Shown here: positions 41,671 through 50,190 of the stretch, piece after piece
Position numbering within the stretch: position 1 is the stretch's first letter
Layout: the number at the start of each line of letters is the position of its first letter
Origin: M50B91 sp964526665
GTDB lineage: Bacteria > Patescibacteriota > Gracilibacteria > UBA4473
Direction: 5' to 3'
DNA: 64,000 nucleotides
Assembly (NCBI GenBank): GCA_964526665.1
Contig: CAZGJL010000001.1
Span: 62,001-126,000 of the forward strand
Translations under genes and position numbers: made by a program
Notes under the pieces: generated by a model
What the model was told of the DNA's origin: nothing
Databases searched by the model: none
Seen by the model: the letters and a program-made list of their open reading frames with translations, nothing else

Positions 41671-42480
41671 TTATTTCCCTGAAAAATATTCCACTGCATT
41701 CTTGAAAATCTGAAGATTCTCGGTCCATTCCGGGATTTCTTTGCCTTCGCGAAGAAGTCTTTCTTTTGCCAAAGTGAAGTCTGGACGATTGCTAAACCAA
41801 AGCCCTCGTTCTGGATGGGGCATCAATCCCATTATGCGTCCGCTTGAATCACATACAGCGGCAATATCGCGCTGTGCTCCGTTTGGATTTACGGGGAACT
41901 TCCCATCGGCGGGAGCACCCTTTTCGTCCACATAGGTGAAGGCGATTTGATCATTTTTTTCCAGTGCATCGAGTCCTTCTTCTGGAAGAAAGAAATTTCC
42001 TTCTCCGTGTGCAACGGGAAGAAAAAGTTTGTCGATTCCTTTTGTCCACACGCATTTCTCTGATTGATTTTTCAAATGAACGTATCGGCACACAAACCGG
42101 TTAGAAGTGTTTTTGAGCAATCCCGCTTGCCGTTCTCCGTATTTGTCATCTAACGCCGGCACCAATCCAAGTGCCACCAAAACCTGAAACCCATTACAGA
42201 TCCCGAGCGTCAAAGTGTCTCGTTTCACAAACTCGAGAATTTGTTTCCCAATTCGATCCTGCAAGAGATTTGAAAGGGCTTTCCCTGATCCGGTATGATC
42301 TCCGAATGAGAACCCCCCGGGAACAACCAATATCTGTGCTTCTTCAAGCATTTTTGGGCTTTCAATTAAATCAGTTACATGCACATATTTGGCGTCTGCC
42401 CCCGCTTGGTTGAAGGCAAATATTGTTTCTGCCTCGGAATTGATTCCGTATCCGCCGAGAACGATTACTGATGGTTTCAT
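41671..42480 (-). CDS. purQ: Phosphoribosylformylglycinamidine synthase, glutaminase subunit
   Basis: 269 residues, class I glutamine amidotransferase: VIVLGGYGINSEAET start, PGGFSFGDHTGSGKAL, nucleophile Cys in LGICNGFQVLVALG, and the C-terminal His-Glu in MPHPERGLWF. It supplies ammonia to PurL for the fourth step of purine synthesis. It starts 2 nt after the purL stop. No other pur genes are present in this window. Confidence 0.94.
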   Translation of the reverse strand: MKPSVIVLGGYGINSEAETIFAFNQAGADAKYVHVTDLIESPKMLEEAQILVVPGGFSFGDHTGSGKALSNLLQDRIGKQILEFVKRDTLTLGICNGFQVLVALGLVPALDDKYGERQAGLLKNTSNRFVCRYVHLKNQSEKCVWTKGIDKLFLPVAHGEGNFFLPEEGLDALEKNDQIAFTYVDEKGAPADGKFPVNPNGAQRDIAAVCDSSGRIMGLMPHPERGLWFSNRPDFTLAKERLLREGKEIPEWTENLQIFKNAVEYFSGK

Positions 42481-42482
42481 TC

Positions 42483-45401
42483 CTAAAAAGATTTAAAAGT
42501 ATCGTGATACGCTTTTGACAGCTTCTCTACTGAAAGAGTTTCAAGTCCCGCAATAACCAAATCTGAACCCGCGACTTCTCCAATCTCTGCTGCTTCTGGG
42601 AAGAGCTTCTGGAGTTCGTCCACGTTGTGTGGCGCAACTGAAACGAGGAATCGTGATTTTGATTCTGACCAGAGTGCTGTTGGTAAGTCCTCAGAAACTT
42701 GCGCCAAATCAATATGCGCTCCGTTTTGTGATGCTATACAAGATTTTGCTAATGCCGTCGCCAATCCTCCCTGCCACACGTGCTGAGATGATGCGAGCAA
42801 GCCGCTCTGATGCGCAGTGAACATTCGATCGTAACGATCTTTTGATTCTTCAGCTTTCAAAGCCGGAACAACTGAGTCGTCTAATTCTTTCATATTACTA
42901 AATTCCGAACCGCCGAATTCGGCGTTCGTTTCTCCGATGACAAAAATCTTATCTCCGAGTCCTTTCCAGTCGATTGTTTGAACGGCTGTTGCGTCCGGGA
43001 TCACGCTCAGGGTTGAGATCAAAAGTGTCGGTGGAACAGATATTTTTATTTCATTATCATCTGCATCAAATCCGCGGAAATCGTTGAACATTGAGTCTTT
43101 CCCCGAAATGTACGGCGTTCCGTACACCGTTGCCACGTCGTAGCAAGCCTTAGCTGTTTCCACGAGCTGGCCCAAACGATTTGTTTCGTCACTACTACAC
43201 CAGCAGAAATTGTCCATAATCGCCATGTGGTCTACGTTCGCTCCTGCTGCAACCGCCGCCGCAACTGCGTCATCAATCGTTGCCGCCGCCATTGCGTACG
43301 GATTCATATTTGTCATTCGTGGGTTCAGTGCGTGAGATGTCACCACTGCTTTTTTTGATGTTAGAACCGGGCGTGTCACCGCTGCCGATCCATTTACTCG
43401 TCCCACTCCTTGAAAAGGTTTAATAACGCTTCCTCCCAAAACCTCATGATCATACTGCTGAGAAATCCATTGATTCGAAGTAATGTTTGGTCGTTTTAGC
43501 ATTTCGACTAAATCCGAAGCTTCCGCAGAAACAACTGCTGTCGTGCTCAATTCTGATTGCTTCCAATCGGCTTTGAGCTGCTCCCGCGGCCATCCTGTTG
43601 CCAAAAAGTTGAGAGAAAGATCGAAGATTGTTTTCCCGTTCCAGAGAATCTTTCCGCGTCCGCTATCAGTAAATTTCCCTAATATTGTTGCCTCCACTCC
43701 GTGTTTTTTGAAGATCGCGAGAAACGCGTTTGCTTTGTCATACGGAACAGAAAAGGTCATTCGTTCCTGAGATTCGGAAATCCAAATCTGCCATGGTTCA
43801 AGGTTGGGATACTTCAGTGGAACACGTTCCAAATGAACCTCAAATCCTCCCGCCTCATCTCCCAGTTCCCCGATAGTTCCCGAAATTCCCCCCGCTCCAC
43901 AATCGTGAACTGAGTTGATAAATCCGCCTTCACGGAGATCATAAATAACGGCATCTGATAGTTTTTTCTGAGTAATCGGATCTCCGATTTGTACCGCTGT
44001 TGCAGGACTTCCTTCGTCCAATGCTTCTGAACTAAACGTAGCTCCGTGAATCCCGTCCATTCCTACGCGACCTCCGGTAACGATAATTGCGTCGCCGGGT
44101 TTGGCTGCCTTTTCGCTTGAATCTGTGCCCTCTAGTATTCGTGGGATCAGTCCGATCGTTCCCGCAAACACAAGAGGTTTTCCGACATATCCGTCGTCAA
44201 AATAAGTGAACCCCAGTGGCGTTGGAATCCCTGATTGATTTCCTCCTTCGTTCACTCCTTCTACCACTCCGTCCAAGATTTCTCGTGGCTGAAGAATTGG
44301 ATTTGATTTATTTCGTCCGCGATAAAGATCGAACTCTTTTCGTGGATCTGCTGTACAAAATCCATATCGGTTAATCACTGGCTTTGATCCACGACCATAT
44401 CCAATACAATCACGATTCACTCCCACGATTCCTGTCATTGCTCCTCCCAATGGGTCAAGCGCAGAAGGGGAGTTATGTGTTTCCATTTTGTCTGATACAG
44501 ACCATTCGTCGTCGAATACGATTCCTCCTGAGTTGTCCGAGAAAACTGAAATACAAAAGTCGTCATCTCCTTTCTTTTTACGAATATCTACTGTTGCCTG
44601 ACGAATAAAGGTTTTGAAAATTCCTCCGTCGTGCTCATTTATGGGATTGGCAAAAATCGTGTGTCGACAGTGCTCTGACCACGTCTGCGCAATTGATTCT
44701 AGTTCAATATCGTATGGATTTCGTCCCTCTTCCCGGAAATAATCACGAATCGTGTGCAGGTAGAGAAGTGAAAGCGCCAATGGTCCACGACGCACTCCGT
44801 CTGGTCCCGCAATCCCCTTTTTCCCAAGTAATGCGAGTTCTTCGTCTGGGATCTCTAAATCCACTTCCATCGGAGCGGCCGGCCTATGAAGTTTTACTTC
44901 GGGAGCGAGAATGTCCATCCCGTTGTCTGCTTGAAATTCCTCTTGTGATTTCACTGAGATTCTCTGAATAAGTGGATTTGCAAATAGTCGACCAATCGCT
45001 TGGGCCTGCTCTTCCTTCAATGTTCCTGAAACGTACAAAACTACTGACCCATATGCGTTTTCATGTGGCACATCAAACCCTATTCCAAATTTGTTTTCCA
45101 TTGATTCCACCACGGTTGATCCCACGTTATCCGTCACCCCGGGGAGAAACCCGATCTCAATAGCCCAATCAAATTCTCGATACACATCCGGCTCGTCAAT
45201 ATTAAATGATTCATACACCGGATTGGTAAGCATTTCGCCAACCCGCTCTTGTTCGGCTGGTTTAAATTTCCGAACAATCGTATATACATCCGTCGTCGCT
45301 AAATCCGTAATCAGGAAGCCCGCGGCCTGAATTTTTGTTTGAAAACTCGCTGCGCGGTTATCCTGCACGGTATTCTCGATCTCGATGCGAAAGGCGTTCA
45401 T
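42483..45401 (-). CDS. purL: Phosphoribosylformylglycinamidine synthase, PurS-PurL fusion
   Basis: 972 residues. The first 160 residues contain two PurS-like ferredoxin-fold units (MNAFRIEIENTV.. and ..GSVVLYVSGTLKEEQAQAIGRLF). The PurL synthase core follows: QTWSEHCRHTIFANPI, METHNSPSALDPLGGAMTGIVGVNRD, GGRVGMDGIHGATFSSEA, SVHDCGAGGISG. It forms FGAM from FGAR using ATP and ammonia from PurQ. Length is between small PurL (about 740) and large PurL (about 1300), consistent with a fused PurS. Upstream gap 45402-45851 holds a candidate ncRNA. Confidence 0.95.
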   Translation of the reverse strand: MNAFRIEIENTVQDNRAASFQTKIQAAGFLITDLATTDVYTIVRKFKPAEQERVGEMLTNPVYESFNIDEPDVYREFDWAIEIGFLPGVTDNVGSTVVESMENKFGIGFDVPHENAYGSVVLYVSGTLKEEQAQAIGRLFANPLIQRISVKSQEEFQADNGMDILAPEVKLHRPAAPMEVDLEIPDEELALLGKKGIAGPDGVRRGPLALSLLYLHTIRDYFREEGRNPYDIELESIAQTWSEHCRHTIFANPINEHDGGIFKTFIRQATVDIRKKKGDDDFCISVFSDNSGGIVFDDEWSVSDKMETHNSPSALDPLGGAMTGIVGVNRDCIGYGRGSKPVINRYGFCTADPRKEFDLYRGRNKSNPILQPREILDGVVEGVNEGGNQSGIPTPLGFTYFDDGYVGKPLVFAGTIGLIPRILEGTDSSEKAAKPGDAIIVTGGRVGMDGIHGATFSSEALDEGSPATAVQIGDPITQKKLSDAVIYDLREGGFINSVHDCGAGGISGTIGELGDEAGGFEVHLERVPLKYPNLEPWQIWISESQERMTFSVPYDKANAFLAIFKKHGVEATILGKFTDSGRGKILWNGKTIFDLSLNFLATGWPREQLKADWKQSELSTTAVVSAEASDLVEMLKRPNITSNQWISQQYDHEVLGGSVIKPFQGVGRVNGSAAVTRPVLTSKKAVVTSHALNPRMTNMNPYAMAAATIDDAVAAAVAAGANVDHMAIMDNFCWCSSDETNRLGQLVETAKACYDVATVYGTPYISGKDSMFNDFRGFDADDNEIKISVPPTLLISTLSVIPDATAVQTIDWKGLGDKIFVIGETNAEFGGSEFSNMKELDDSVVPALKAEESKDRYDRMFTAHQSGLLASSQHVWQGGLATALAKSCIASQNGAHIDLAQVSEDLPTALWSESKSRFLVSVAPHNVDELQKLFPEAAEIGEVAGSDLVIAGLETLSVEKLSKAYHDTFKSF

Positions 45402-45489
45402 AAACGGAGGGAAAGTACGCCCGTAGTGTAGTCATTTTGATATTTTTGGCAATGAAAAATGTCTCCAACTGCCACGCCAAAAATATATT

Positions 45490-45521
45490 AAAAAAAGATG
45501 CGCAAGTTAGACCTGCGCATC
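45490..45521 (-). terminator. Strong terminator between metG and purL
   Basis: 8-bp GC-rich stem with 9-nt loop and a T-run on the minus strand. Confidence 0.85.
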
Positions 45522-45796
45522 AATATAAAGTCACCGATACTTCCCAATTTAACGCATCTGCTATCCAATTACGATGACCTTGTAGCCTCCAGGCGGAGGC
45601 GAAAAAAGCGGAAGGAAACCCAATTAAAAAGAAGTTATAAAAAACTCTTTCGTTTTTAAGAACGTATACATGTCCATGAACACAAGCCTCGACTCGCGAA
45701 ACTTATGATCATGGACAAAAAGGAATATATGGTGACAAAGAACCGCTTCCGAGCCGAAGGAATCACAAGTGATGTCCGTGCAACTACGATGAAGCT
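45490..45796 (-). ncRNA. Candidate non-coding RNA between metG and purL
   Basis: Minus-strand transcription unit: -35 TTGACA (45826-45831), 17-bp spacer, -10 TAGACA (45803-45808), predicted start about 45796, and an intrinsic terminator at 45490-45521 (stem GATGCGCA/TGCGCATC, then T-run). It contains a GCCTCC-GCCT-GGAGGC hairpin (45585-45600). I see no convincing ORF on this strand and no match to tmRNA, RNase P or SRP RNA motifs. A 34-codon frame exists on the opposite strand (45705-45809). Confidence 0.5.
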
Positions 45797-45809
45797 ACAT
45801 ATTGTCTAA
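45705..45809 (+). CDS. Possible 34-residue small ORF
   Basis: MIMDKKEYMVTKNRFRAEGI.., ends TAA. Composition is protein-like (basic helix), and it is preceded by an overlapping 12-codon frame, but there is no promoter or ribosome site on this strand and it is antisense to the ncRNA candidate. Confidence 0.2.
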   Translation: MIMDKKEYMVTKNRFRAEGITSDVRATTMKLHIV

Positions 45810-45831
45810 TTGTTTTGTGACAAAATGTCAA
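45803..45831 (-). promoter_or_regulatory. Promoter of the candidate ncRNA
   Basis: TTGACA-17-TAGACA on the minus strand, just after the metG stop; the -35 lies within an inverted repeat TGACATTTTGTCA (45818-45830). Confidence 0.65.
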
Positions 45832-45851
45832 GAGCTTCTTTTGCAAAACGG

Positions 45852-47315
45852 TTATTCTGCGCGTTGAAATAAAATTTCTGCTTCGCCAACTTTCTCCCCG
45901 TCTCCAATCATTTTCCACATCTTCGGTGCAGCTTCTGGGAGCAACGTCTCGGACATTTTCGCAATCGTCTCCAGGTGAAGCAAGAGTCGAGCAAAGACCT
46001 GTGTTGCCACTTCCGGATCCACCTTAAATAGCTTCCACGGCTCCTTTTCGTTTAATAATAAATTCGCCTTATTCATTTCATGAAACATTTCTTCAATTGC
46101 TGCTCGCAACGATTTATCTTCCATAAATTGATGAAACAGCGCCATATCATTTTCAACAGCCTGTCTTTCTTTTGCCATCGTTACCCATTCTCCTTTTTCT
46201 GAATTCATTGGGTCCCATGCGGGCTTCTTCCCTTCTAAAAACTTATGAATCAGAACGGTCACTCTATTAAAAAGATTCCCGATTCCTCCCGCTAATTTTT
46301 TATTATACAGGTCGTGAAACTGTTCTTGGGAAAAATCTCCATCGTTCCCAAACTCAAACGAAGAAAGCAGACCAAGTCGCACTCCATCGTTTCCATATTT
46401 CATCGCCAAATCAAGAGGAGAAATCACGTTCCCAAGAGACTTGCTCATCTTCTCTCCATCAACAGTAAAAAACCCATGCGCGTATTCTTCTGCGGGCGTA
46501 GAAATCCCTGCCGACATCAGCATCGCCGGCCAAATCACACAGTGAAATCGTGTAATGTCTTTCCCCAGTAAATGAAGCGTATTGTCCCAAAACTCTTCAC
46601 TCGGACAGGCTGATCGATAATTAATGAGCGCGTCAAACCATACATAAATTTTGTGACTTTTGTCCCAGGGAAGAGGAATCCCGAACTCGGCATTTTCACG
46701 ACTAATAGAAATGTCTTCAAGTCCGGACTTGATAAAAGAAAGCACTTCGTTGCGACGCTTTTCTGGTTCGAGAAGCTTTGGGTTTTTCTCAAATAATTCC
46801 AACAACTGGTCCTGATATTTCGAAAGCCGAAAGAAATAGTTGTCTTCTTCAACCCTATTCGGCGCCTTCTTGTGATGCGGACAATGCCCGTTTTCATCAA
46901 CCTCTGAAGCCTTCAGGAACGCTTCGCACCCCGTACAATATAATCCCTCATATTTCCCTTTATAAATATCTCCTTTCCCATGAATCGTGGTCAAAATTTC
47001 ATGCACTGTTTCATGGTGTCGTTCTTCGGTTGTACGAATGAAATCATCAAAATCTATACCGATTTCTTCCCATGTTTCTTTCCACCGTGCAGCAATGGCG
47101 TCCAAATATGGCATAACTTCTTCTCCTGCTGCCGCCGCGGCGTCTACTGTTTTCTGGGAATTTTCATCTGTTCCCGTAAGGAAAAATACGTTTTCTTTCC
47201 CCAGCTTCTGTCGCCAATAACGAGCCAATGTGTCGGCTGCAAGCGTACAATAGGCGTGTCCAATATGTGGCACATCGTTTACATAATAAATTGGAGTCGT
47301 TATAAATTTTTTCAT
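45852..47315 (-). CDS. metG: Methionyl-tRNA synthetase
   Basis: 487 residues from ATG 47315 (MKKFITTPIYYVNDVPHIGH); ATG 47321 is equally possible, and the longer frame to 47456 adds unconserved residues. HIGH at about 17-20, zinc knuckle CTGCEAF..CPHH, WFDALINY, KMSKS in GEKMSKSLGN, and an alpha-helical anticodon domain. It lacks the C-terminal dimerisation (Trbp111) domain. Monocistronic in appearance; the response-regulator gene on the same strand is upstream. Confidence 0.95.
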   Translation of the reverse strand: MKKFITTPIYYVNDVPHIGHAYCTLAADTLARYWRQKLGKENVFFLTGTDENSQKTVDAAAAAGEEVMPYLDAIAARWKETWEEIGIDFDDFIRTTEERHHETVHEILTTIHGKGDIYKGKYEGLYCTGCEAFLKASEVDENGHCPHHKKAPNRVEEDNYFFRLSKYQDQLLELFEKNPKLLEPEKRRNEVLSFIKSGLEDISISRENAEFGIPLPWDKSHKIYVWFDALINYRSACPSEEFWDNTLHLLGKDITRFHCVIWPAMLMSAGISTPAEEYAHGFFTVDGEKMSKSLGNVISPLDLAMKYGNDGVRLGLLSSFEFGNDGDFSQEQFHDLYNKKLAGGIGNLFNRVTVLIHKFLEGKKPAWDPMNSEKGEWVTMAKERQAVENDMALFHQFMEDKSLRAAIEEMFHEMNKANLLLNEKEPWKLFKVDPEVATQVFARLLLHLETIAKMSETLLPEAAPKMWKMIGDGEKVGEAEILFQRAE

Positions 47316-47464
47316 TCTCATTTTTTTACAAAACCCCCGGTTCTTACGTCCGGAATCATTTGTTTTACAGGCAAAAGAATGCCCCATGACGAAAAAGATG
47401 TCAATTCTTTGATGCTGTGACAAAAAGACGTTTCTCTCTATAAAATATCTCGCCAAAACACCAA

Positions 47465-48136
47465 TTATTCCGCCTTATCGACCAAGATATATCCATATCC
47501 TCGTACTGTTTGAAGCATTTTAGCGTCATCTCCTAGCTTTTTTCGAATGGCACGAATATGCACGTCCACGACATTTGATCGCATGTCTAATATGTCGCCC
47601 CATACTCGTTCACTGAGGTCTGCTCGAGAAATAACAATGTTTTTGCTCGATAAAAAGGCAAAAAGCATTTGAAATTCTCTTTTGGAAATCGGAAGCAATT
47701 CCTGCCGCGAATGGACTTCTTTTTTCTCAAGATTCATTACGATTGGTCCACACGCTAATATATTGTGTTTCTTTTCAAGCCGACGACGCATCAATGCTCT
47801 TGTCCGTGCCACGAACTCTGAAAGTGAAAAATTTTTTACTAAATAATCATCTGCCCCGAGATCCAATCCGCGAATTCTGTCCTCTACCCGACCATACGCC
47901 GAAACGATAAGTACGAGCGAGGTATTCCCCGCCGCTCTTAAGTGACGCAAAAGCGATAACCCCGACATCCCTGGCAATCCAAGATCCAATATCACGAGGT
48001 CGAAGCTTTGTTCTTTTGCAATACTCAATGCTTTCTCTCCGGAATGGGCAACGACACAATCAAATTTTTCCCCACGCAAGGCCTGCTCCATCAAAGACGC
48101 CATTCTGGGATCATCATCGACAATAAGGGCTCTCAT
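47465..48136 (-). CDS. OmpR/PhoB-family response regulator (orphan)
   Basis: 223 residues. Receiver domain (1-120): acidic pocket VDDDP, phospho-acceptor Asp in VILDLGLPGMSG, switch Ser in VSAYG, and Lys in YLVKNF, where the usual Lys-Pro is Lys-Asn. C-terminal winged helix (about 125-220): LLPISKREFQMLFAFL, NVVDVHIRAIRKKLGDD, TVRGYGYIL. No histidine kinase is adjacent, so its signal partner lies elsewhere. Confidence 0.93.
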   Translation of the reverse strand: MRALIVDDDPRMASLMEQALRGEKFDCVVAHSGEKALSIAKEQSFDLVILDLGLPGMSGLSLLRHLRAAGNTSLVLIVSAYGRVEDRIRGLDLGADDYLVKNFSLSEFVARTRALMRRRLEKKHNILACGPIVMNLEKKEVHSRQELLPISKREFQMLFAFLSSKNIVISRADLSERVWGDILDMRSNVVDVHIRAIRKKLGDDAKMLQTVRGYGYILVDKAE

Positions 48137-48285
48137 AGTTTTCTCTTTTACGAATTAATCCATGCTCTCTCTTTTGCATCAAAACCATAGCATGCTTAGA
48201 TTAAATTTTAATGAAAAATTCCACTTATTTTCAAAAAAAATAAAAAGTTGCCGATAAACATTGAAATAACTACCATAAAAGCAGA

Positions 48286-48840
48286 ATGCAGCTTCAGAAA
48301 ACTGGCTTTCAAAAATCATCATTTCTTTTCCTTTCTCAAAATTTACGAAAACTCGCTTTTGAGGACAAGGTTTCATTATATGCTCACCTGGGGACACTCA
48401 TTGCTTGTTTTTTTCCTTGGGCATCACTCAATCCTCTGTACGGTCCCGTGGTATTCATGAATGCTTTTTCTGGTGCCTCCTGGCTTATCGGATCGATTGT
48501 CTTTTGTCTTTCTCTTTTTTCTGTTGCCATCTTTGTAGATGAATTGCTAGAAAAAAAGCTCCTTCAGTTTCGTCTCCCTCGAACAACTATTCTGGGGGCG
48601 ATGAGCGGTCAATCCCTTTTGTTACAGCTTTGCGCGTGGTCTGTACTATATTCGGTTGGTGCAGGATATGCTGGTATAGAATTCCGCTTCGGCCTTGCTG
48701 CTTGTTTATTGTTACAAATTGTGGCACTTGTCGCTGCCTGGCTCAAAGAACGGTCATCAAAGAAAGAAGAGGCGAAAGAGTTTTTTCAGTTGCCAACTCA
48801 TCAAAAATCAGGAGAATCCTCTACGCATCCCCACCAATAA
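48286..48840 (+). CDS. Hypothetical membrane protein
   Basis: 184 residues, about four transmembrane helices (about 32-50, 58-85, 103-125, 132-158) and a hydrophilic, Ser/His-rich C-terminus. No family recognised. Its TAA overlaps the next gene's ATG (TAATG), so it is translationally coupled to the zinc-finger protein. Confidence 0.7.
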   Translation: MQLQKTGFQKSSFLFLSQNLRKLAFEDKVSLYAHLGTLIACFFPWASLNPLYGPVVFMNAFSGASWLIGSIVFCLSLFSVAIFVDELLEKKLLQFRLPRTTILGAMSGQSLLLQLCAWSVLYSVGAGYAGIEFRFGLAACLLLQIVALVAAWLKERSSKKEEAKEFFQLPTHQKSGESSTHPHQ

Positions 48841-49184
48841 TGACTGACTCCAATTCCTTTCTTCACGAAGCACAACAGGCTGGCCGCGCAAGCGGAAAGC
48901 TCGAAATTGATAATCTCGATGAGGCCATTGGCGCCATCACACACATTATTGATGAAGACGTAGCAACTCAATACAAAGAAACAGAAGAAGAGGCTTGGCC
49001 ACGCGCAACCATGACTGTGTACTGTCACGATTGCCGAGCTATTGTTCCTGCGGGAATTGGAAAGACGCTTCGGGGAAATGCTCGAACTGTATGTGGAAAT
49101 TGTCATAGCAAAAAAATATCTATGGGCCGAGAAGAGGCGCTTCGGAGTTTTTATCATCTTGCCAAGGCAGAAGACAAGGAATAA
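48840..49184 (+). CDS. DksA/TraR-like C4 zinc-finger protein
   Basis: 114 residues from ATG 48840 (MTDSNSFLHEAQQAGRASG). The N-terminal helix pair is acidic; the zinc finger is CHDCRAIVPAGIGKTLRGNARTVCGNCH (CxxC..CxxC) followed by a helix. DksA-type proteins bind RNA polymerase in the secondary channel. The coiled-coil here is short, nearer to TraR than to DksA. Next gene downstream is lexA, with its own promoter. Confidence 0.75.
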   Translation: MTDSNSFLHEAQQAGRASGKLEIDNLDEAIGAITHIIDEDVATQYKETEEEAWPRATMTVYCHDCRAIVPAGIGKTLRGNARTVCGNCHSKKISMGREEALRSFYHLAKAEDKE

Positions 49185-49269
49185 TCGTTTTCTTTCAGGA
49201 AAACATACACCGAAAACAAATAAGATAGAGCGCTTATAGAGCGTGTTTCAAATTTTGTTAAAAAAAGTT

Positions 49270-49307
49270 TTGACACATGTGTATGCACTGCGTATGCTTC
49301 TGTGTGC
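49270..49307 (+). promoter_or_regulatory. lexA promoter with repeated TATGC motifs
   Basis: TTGACA (49270-49275), 17-bp spacer, TATGCT (49293-49298), 9 nt to ATG 49308. The promoter holds three related units (GTATGCAC, CGTATGCT, GTGTGCAT) and a palindrome ACACATGTGT (49273-49282). These are candidates for LexA self-binding, but no known SOS box is matched. Confidence 0.65.
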
Positions 49308-49934
49308 ATGAACAAAAATACACAATCGTTAACGCCAAAAGAACAAGACGCTCTCCTTGAATCAAGACAGGCAACGCGTCTTCTTGGTAGATTTCCTTCT
49401 GTCCGGGAACTTATGATTGCTATGGAATACCGATCTCCACGATCTGCGGCTGTTCTTCTTGAGCGGCTCGAAAAAAAAGGGTATTTAGAGCGAGACAAGT
49501 TCAATCGTCTTCGTGTTTCCCCTGAACCAGAGCTATCCATTGCCGCTGACACTATAGATATTCCTGTTGTGGGAAGTGTTTGCTGTGGGACTCCTGATTG
49601 GGCAGAGCAAAACATTGAAAGTTACGTAAAAGTAAGTACGCGAATCGCTCCACGTGATCGACAACACTTTTTTCTCCGTGCAAAAGGAGATTCTATGAAT
49701 GAGGCGGGGATTGAACACTCCGATCTTGTTCTCGTTCGAGTGCAGGGATCTGCAAGCGAGGGCGATCGAGTAGTGGCACTCATTGATGACGAGGCCACTA
49801 TAAAAGAATTCCGTCGCCGAGGAGATGTTGTTGTTCTTATGCCTCGATCAACAAATCCAAATCATCAGCCAATTCTTGTTTCTGACCAGCTTCATATTCA
49901 GGGCGTGGTCGTTACGGCAATTCCAACTTTGTAA
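49308..49934 (+). CDS. lexA: LexA repressor
   Basis: 208 residues from ATG 49308; a GTG at 49302 is possible but lies within the promoter spacing. N-terminal winged HTH (ATRLLGRFPSVRELMIAMEYRSPRSAAVLLERLEKKGYL). The self-cleavage site is Cys-Gly (GSVCCGTPD), as in UmuD-like proteins, in place of the usual Ala-Gly. Catalytic Ser in KGDSMNEAGI and Lys in DEATIKEF are present. It represses SOS genes until RecA filaments trigger cleavage; recA lies 257 nt downstream, separated by one small gene. Confidence 0.93.
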   Translation: MNKNTQSLTPKEQDALLESRQATRLLGRFPSVRELMIAMEYRSPRSAAVLLERLEKKGYLERDKFNRLRVSPEPELSIAADTIDIPVVGSVCCGTPDWAEQNIESYVKVSTRIAPRDRQHFFLRAKGDSMNEAGIEHSDLVLVRVQGSASEGDRVVALIDDEATIKEFRRRGDVVVLMPRSTNPNHQPILVSDQLHIQGVVVTAIPTL

Positions 49935-49952
49935 TTTTTTAAATACACACAA

Positions 49953-50156
49953 ATGACCTATTCCGCTCCAAAAAGAAGAGACATTCGAGTTCGATCAACT
50001 CAAAAAATATTACAACCCGTCTCTGGCAATACACACGTTCATCCGACGGAACAACAGCAATATGAAATGAACTTTGATGTTTCTTCCACTGTTCATTTGC
50101 GTACATCGCTACAACAAGAAAATAAAACTTCTTTAAGCGATTTAATAAACAGCTAA
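49953..50156 (+). CDS. Small protein between lexA and recA
   Basis: 67 residues, hydrophilic (MTYSAPKRRDIRVRSTQKIL..SLSDLINS). It starts 18 nt after lexA with no promoter visible, so it is probably read from the lexA promoter. The position suggests an SOS-linked role, but there is no recognised family and it could be a non-functional frame. Confidence 0.5.
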   Translation: MTYSAPKRRDIRVRSTQKILQPVSGNTHVHPTEQQQYEMNFDVSSTVHLRTSLQQENKTSLSDLINS

Positions 50157-50190
50157 AGATCTCTCTTGTAAAATTTAACACTCATATAAA

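Noticed and set aside
46717..46732. 16-bp perfect palindrome TCAAGTCCGGACTTGA in metG, similar to one in radA (11897-11910)
   Set aside because: It encodes the conserved Lys-Ser-Gly-Leu segment of MetRS (FIKSGLEDISIS), so protein constraint plus codon choice explains it; not treated as an inserted element.
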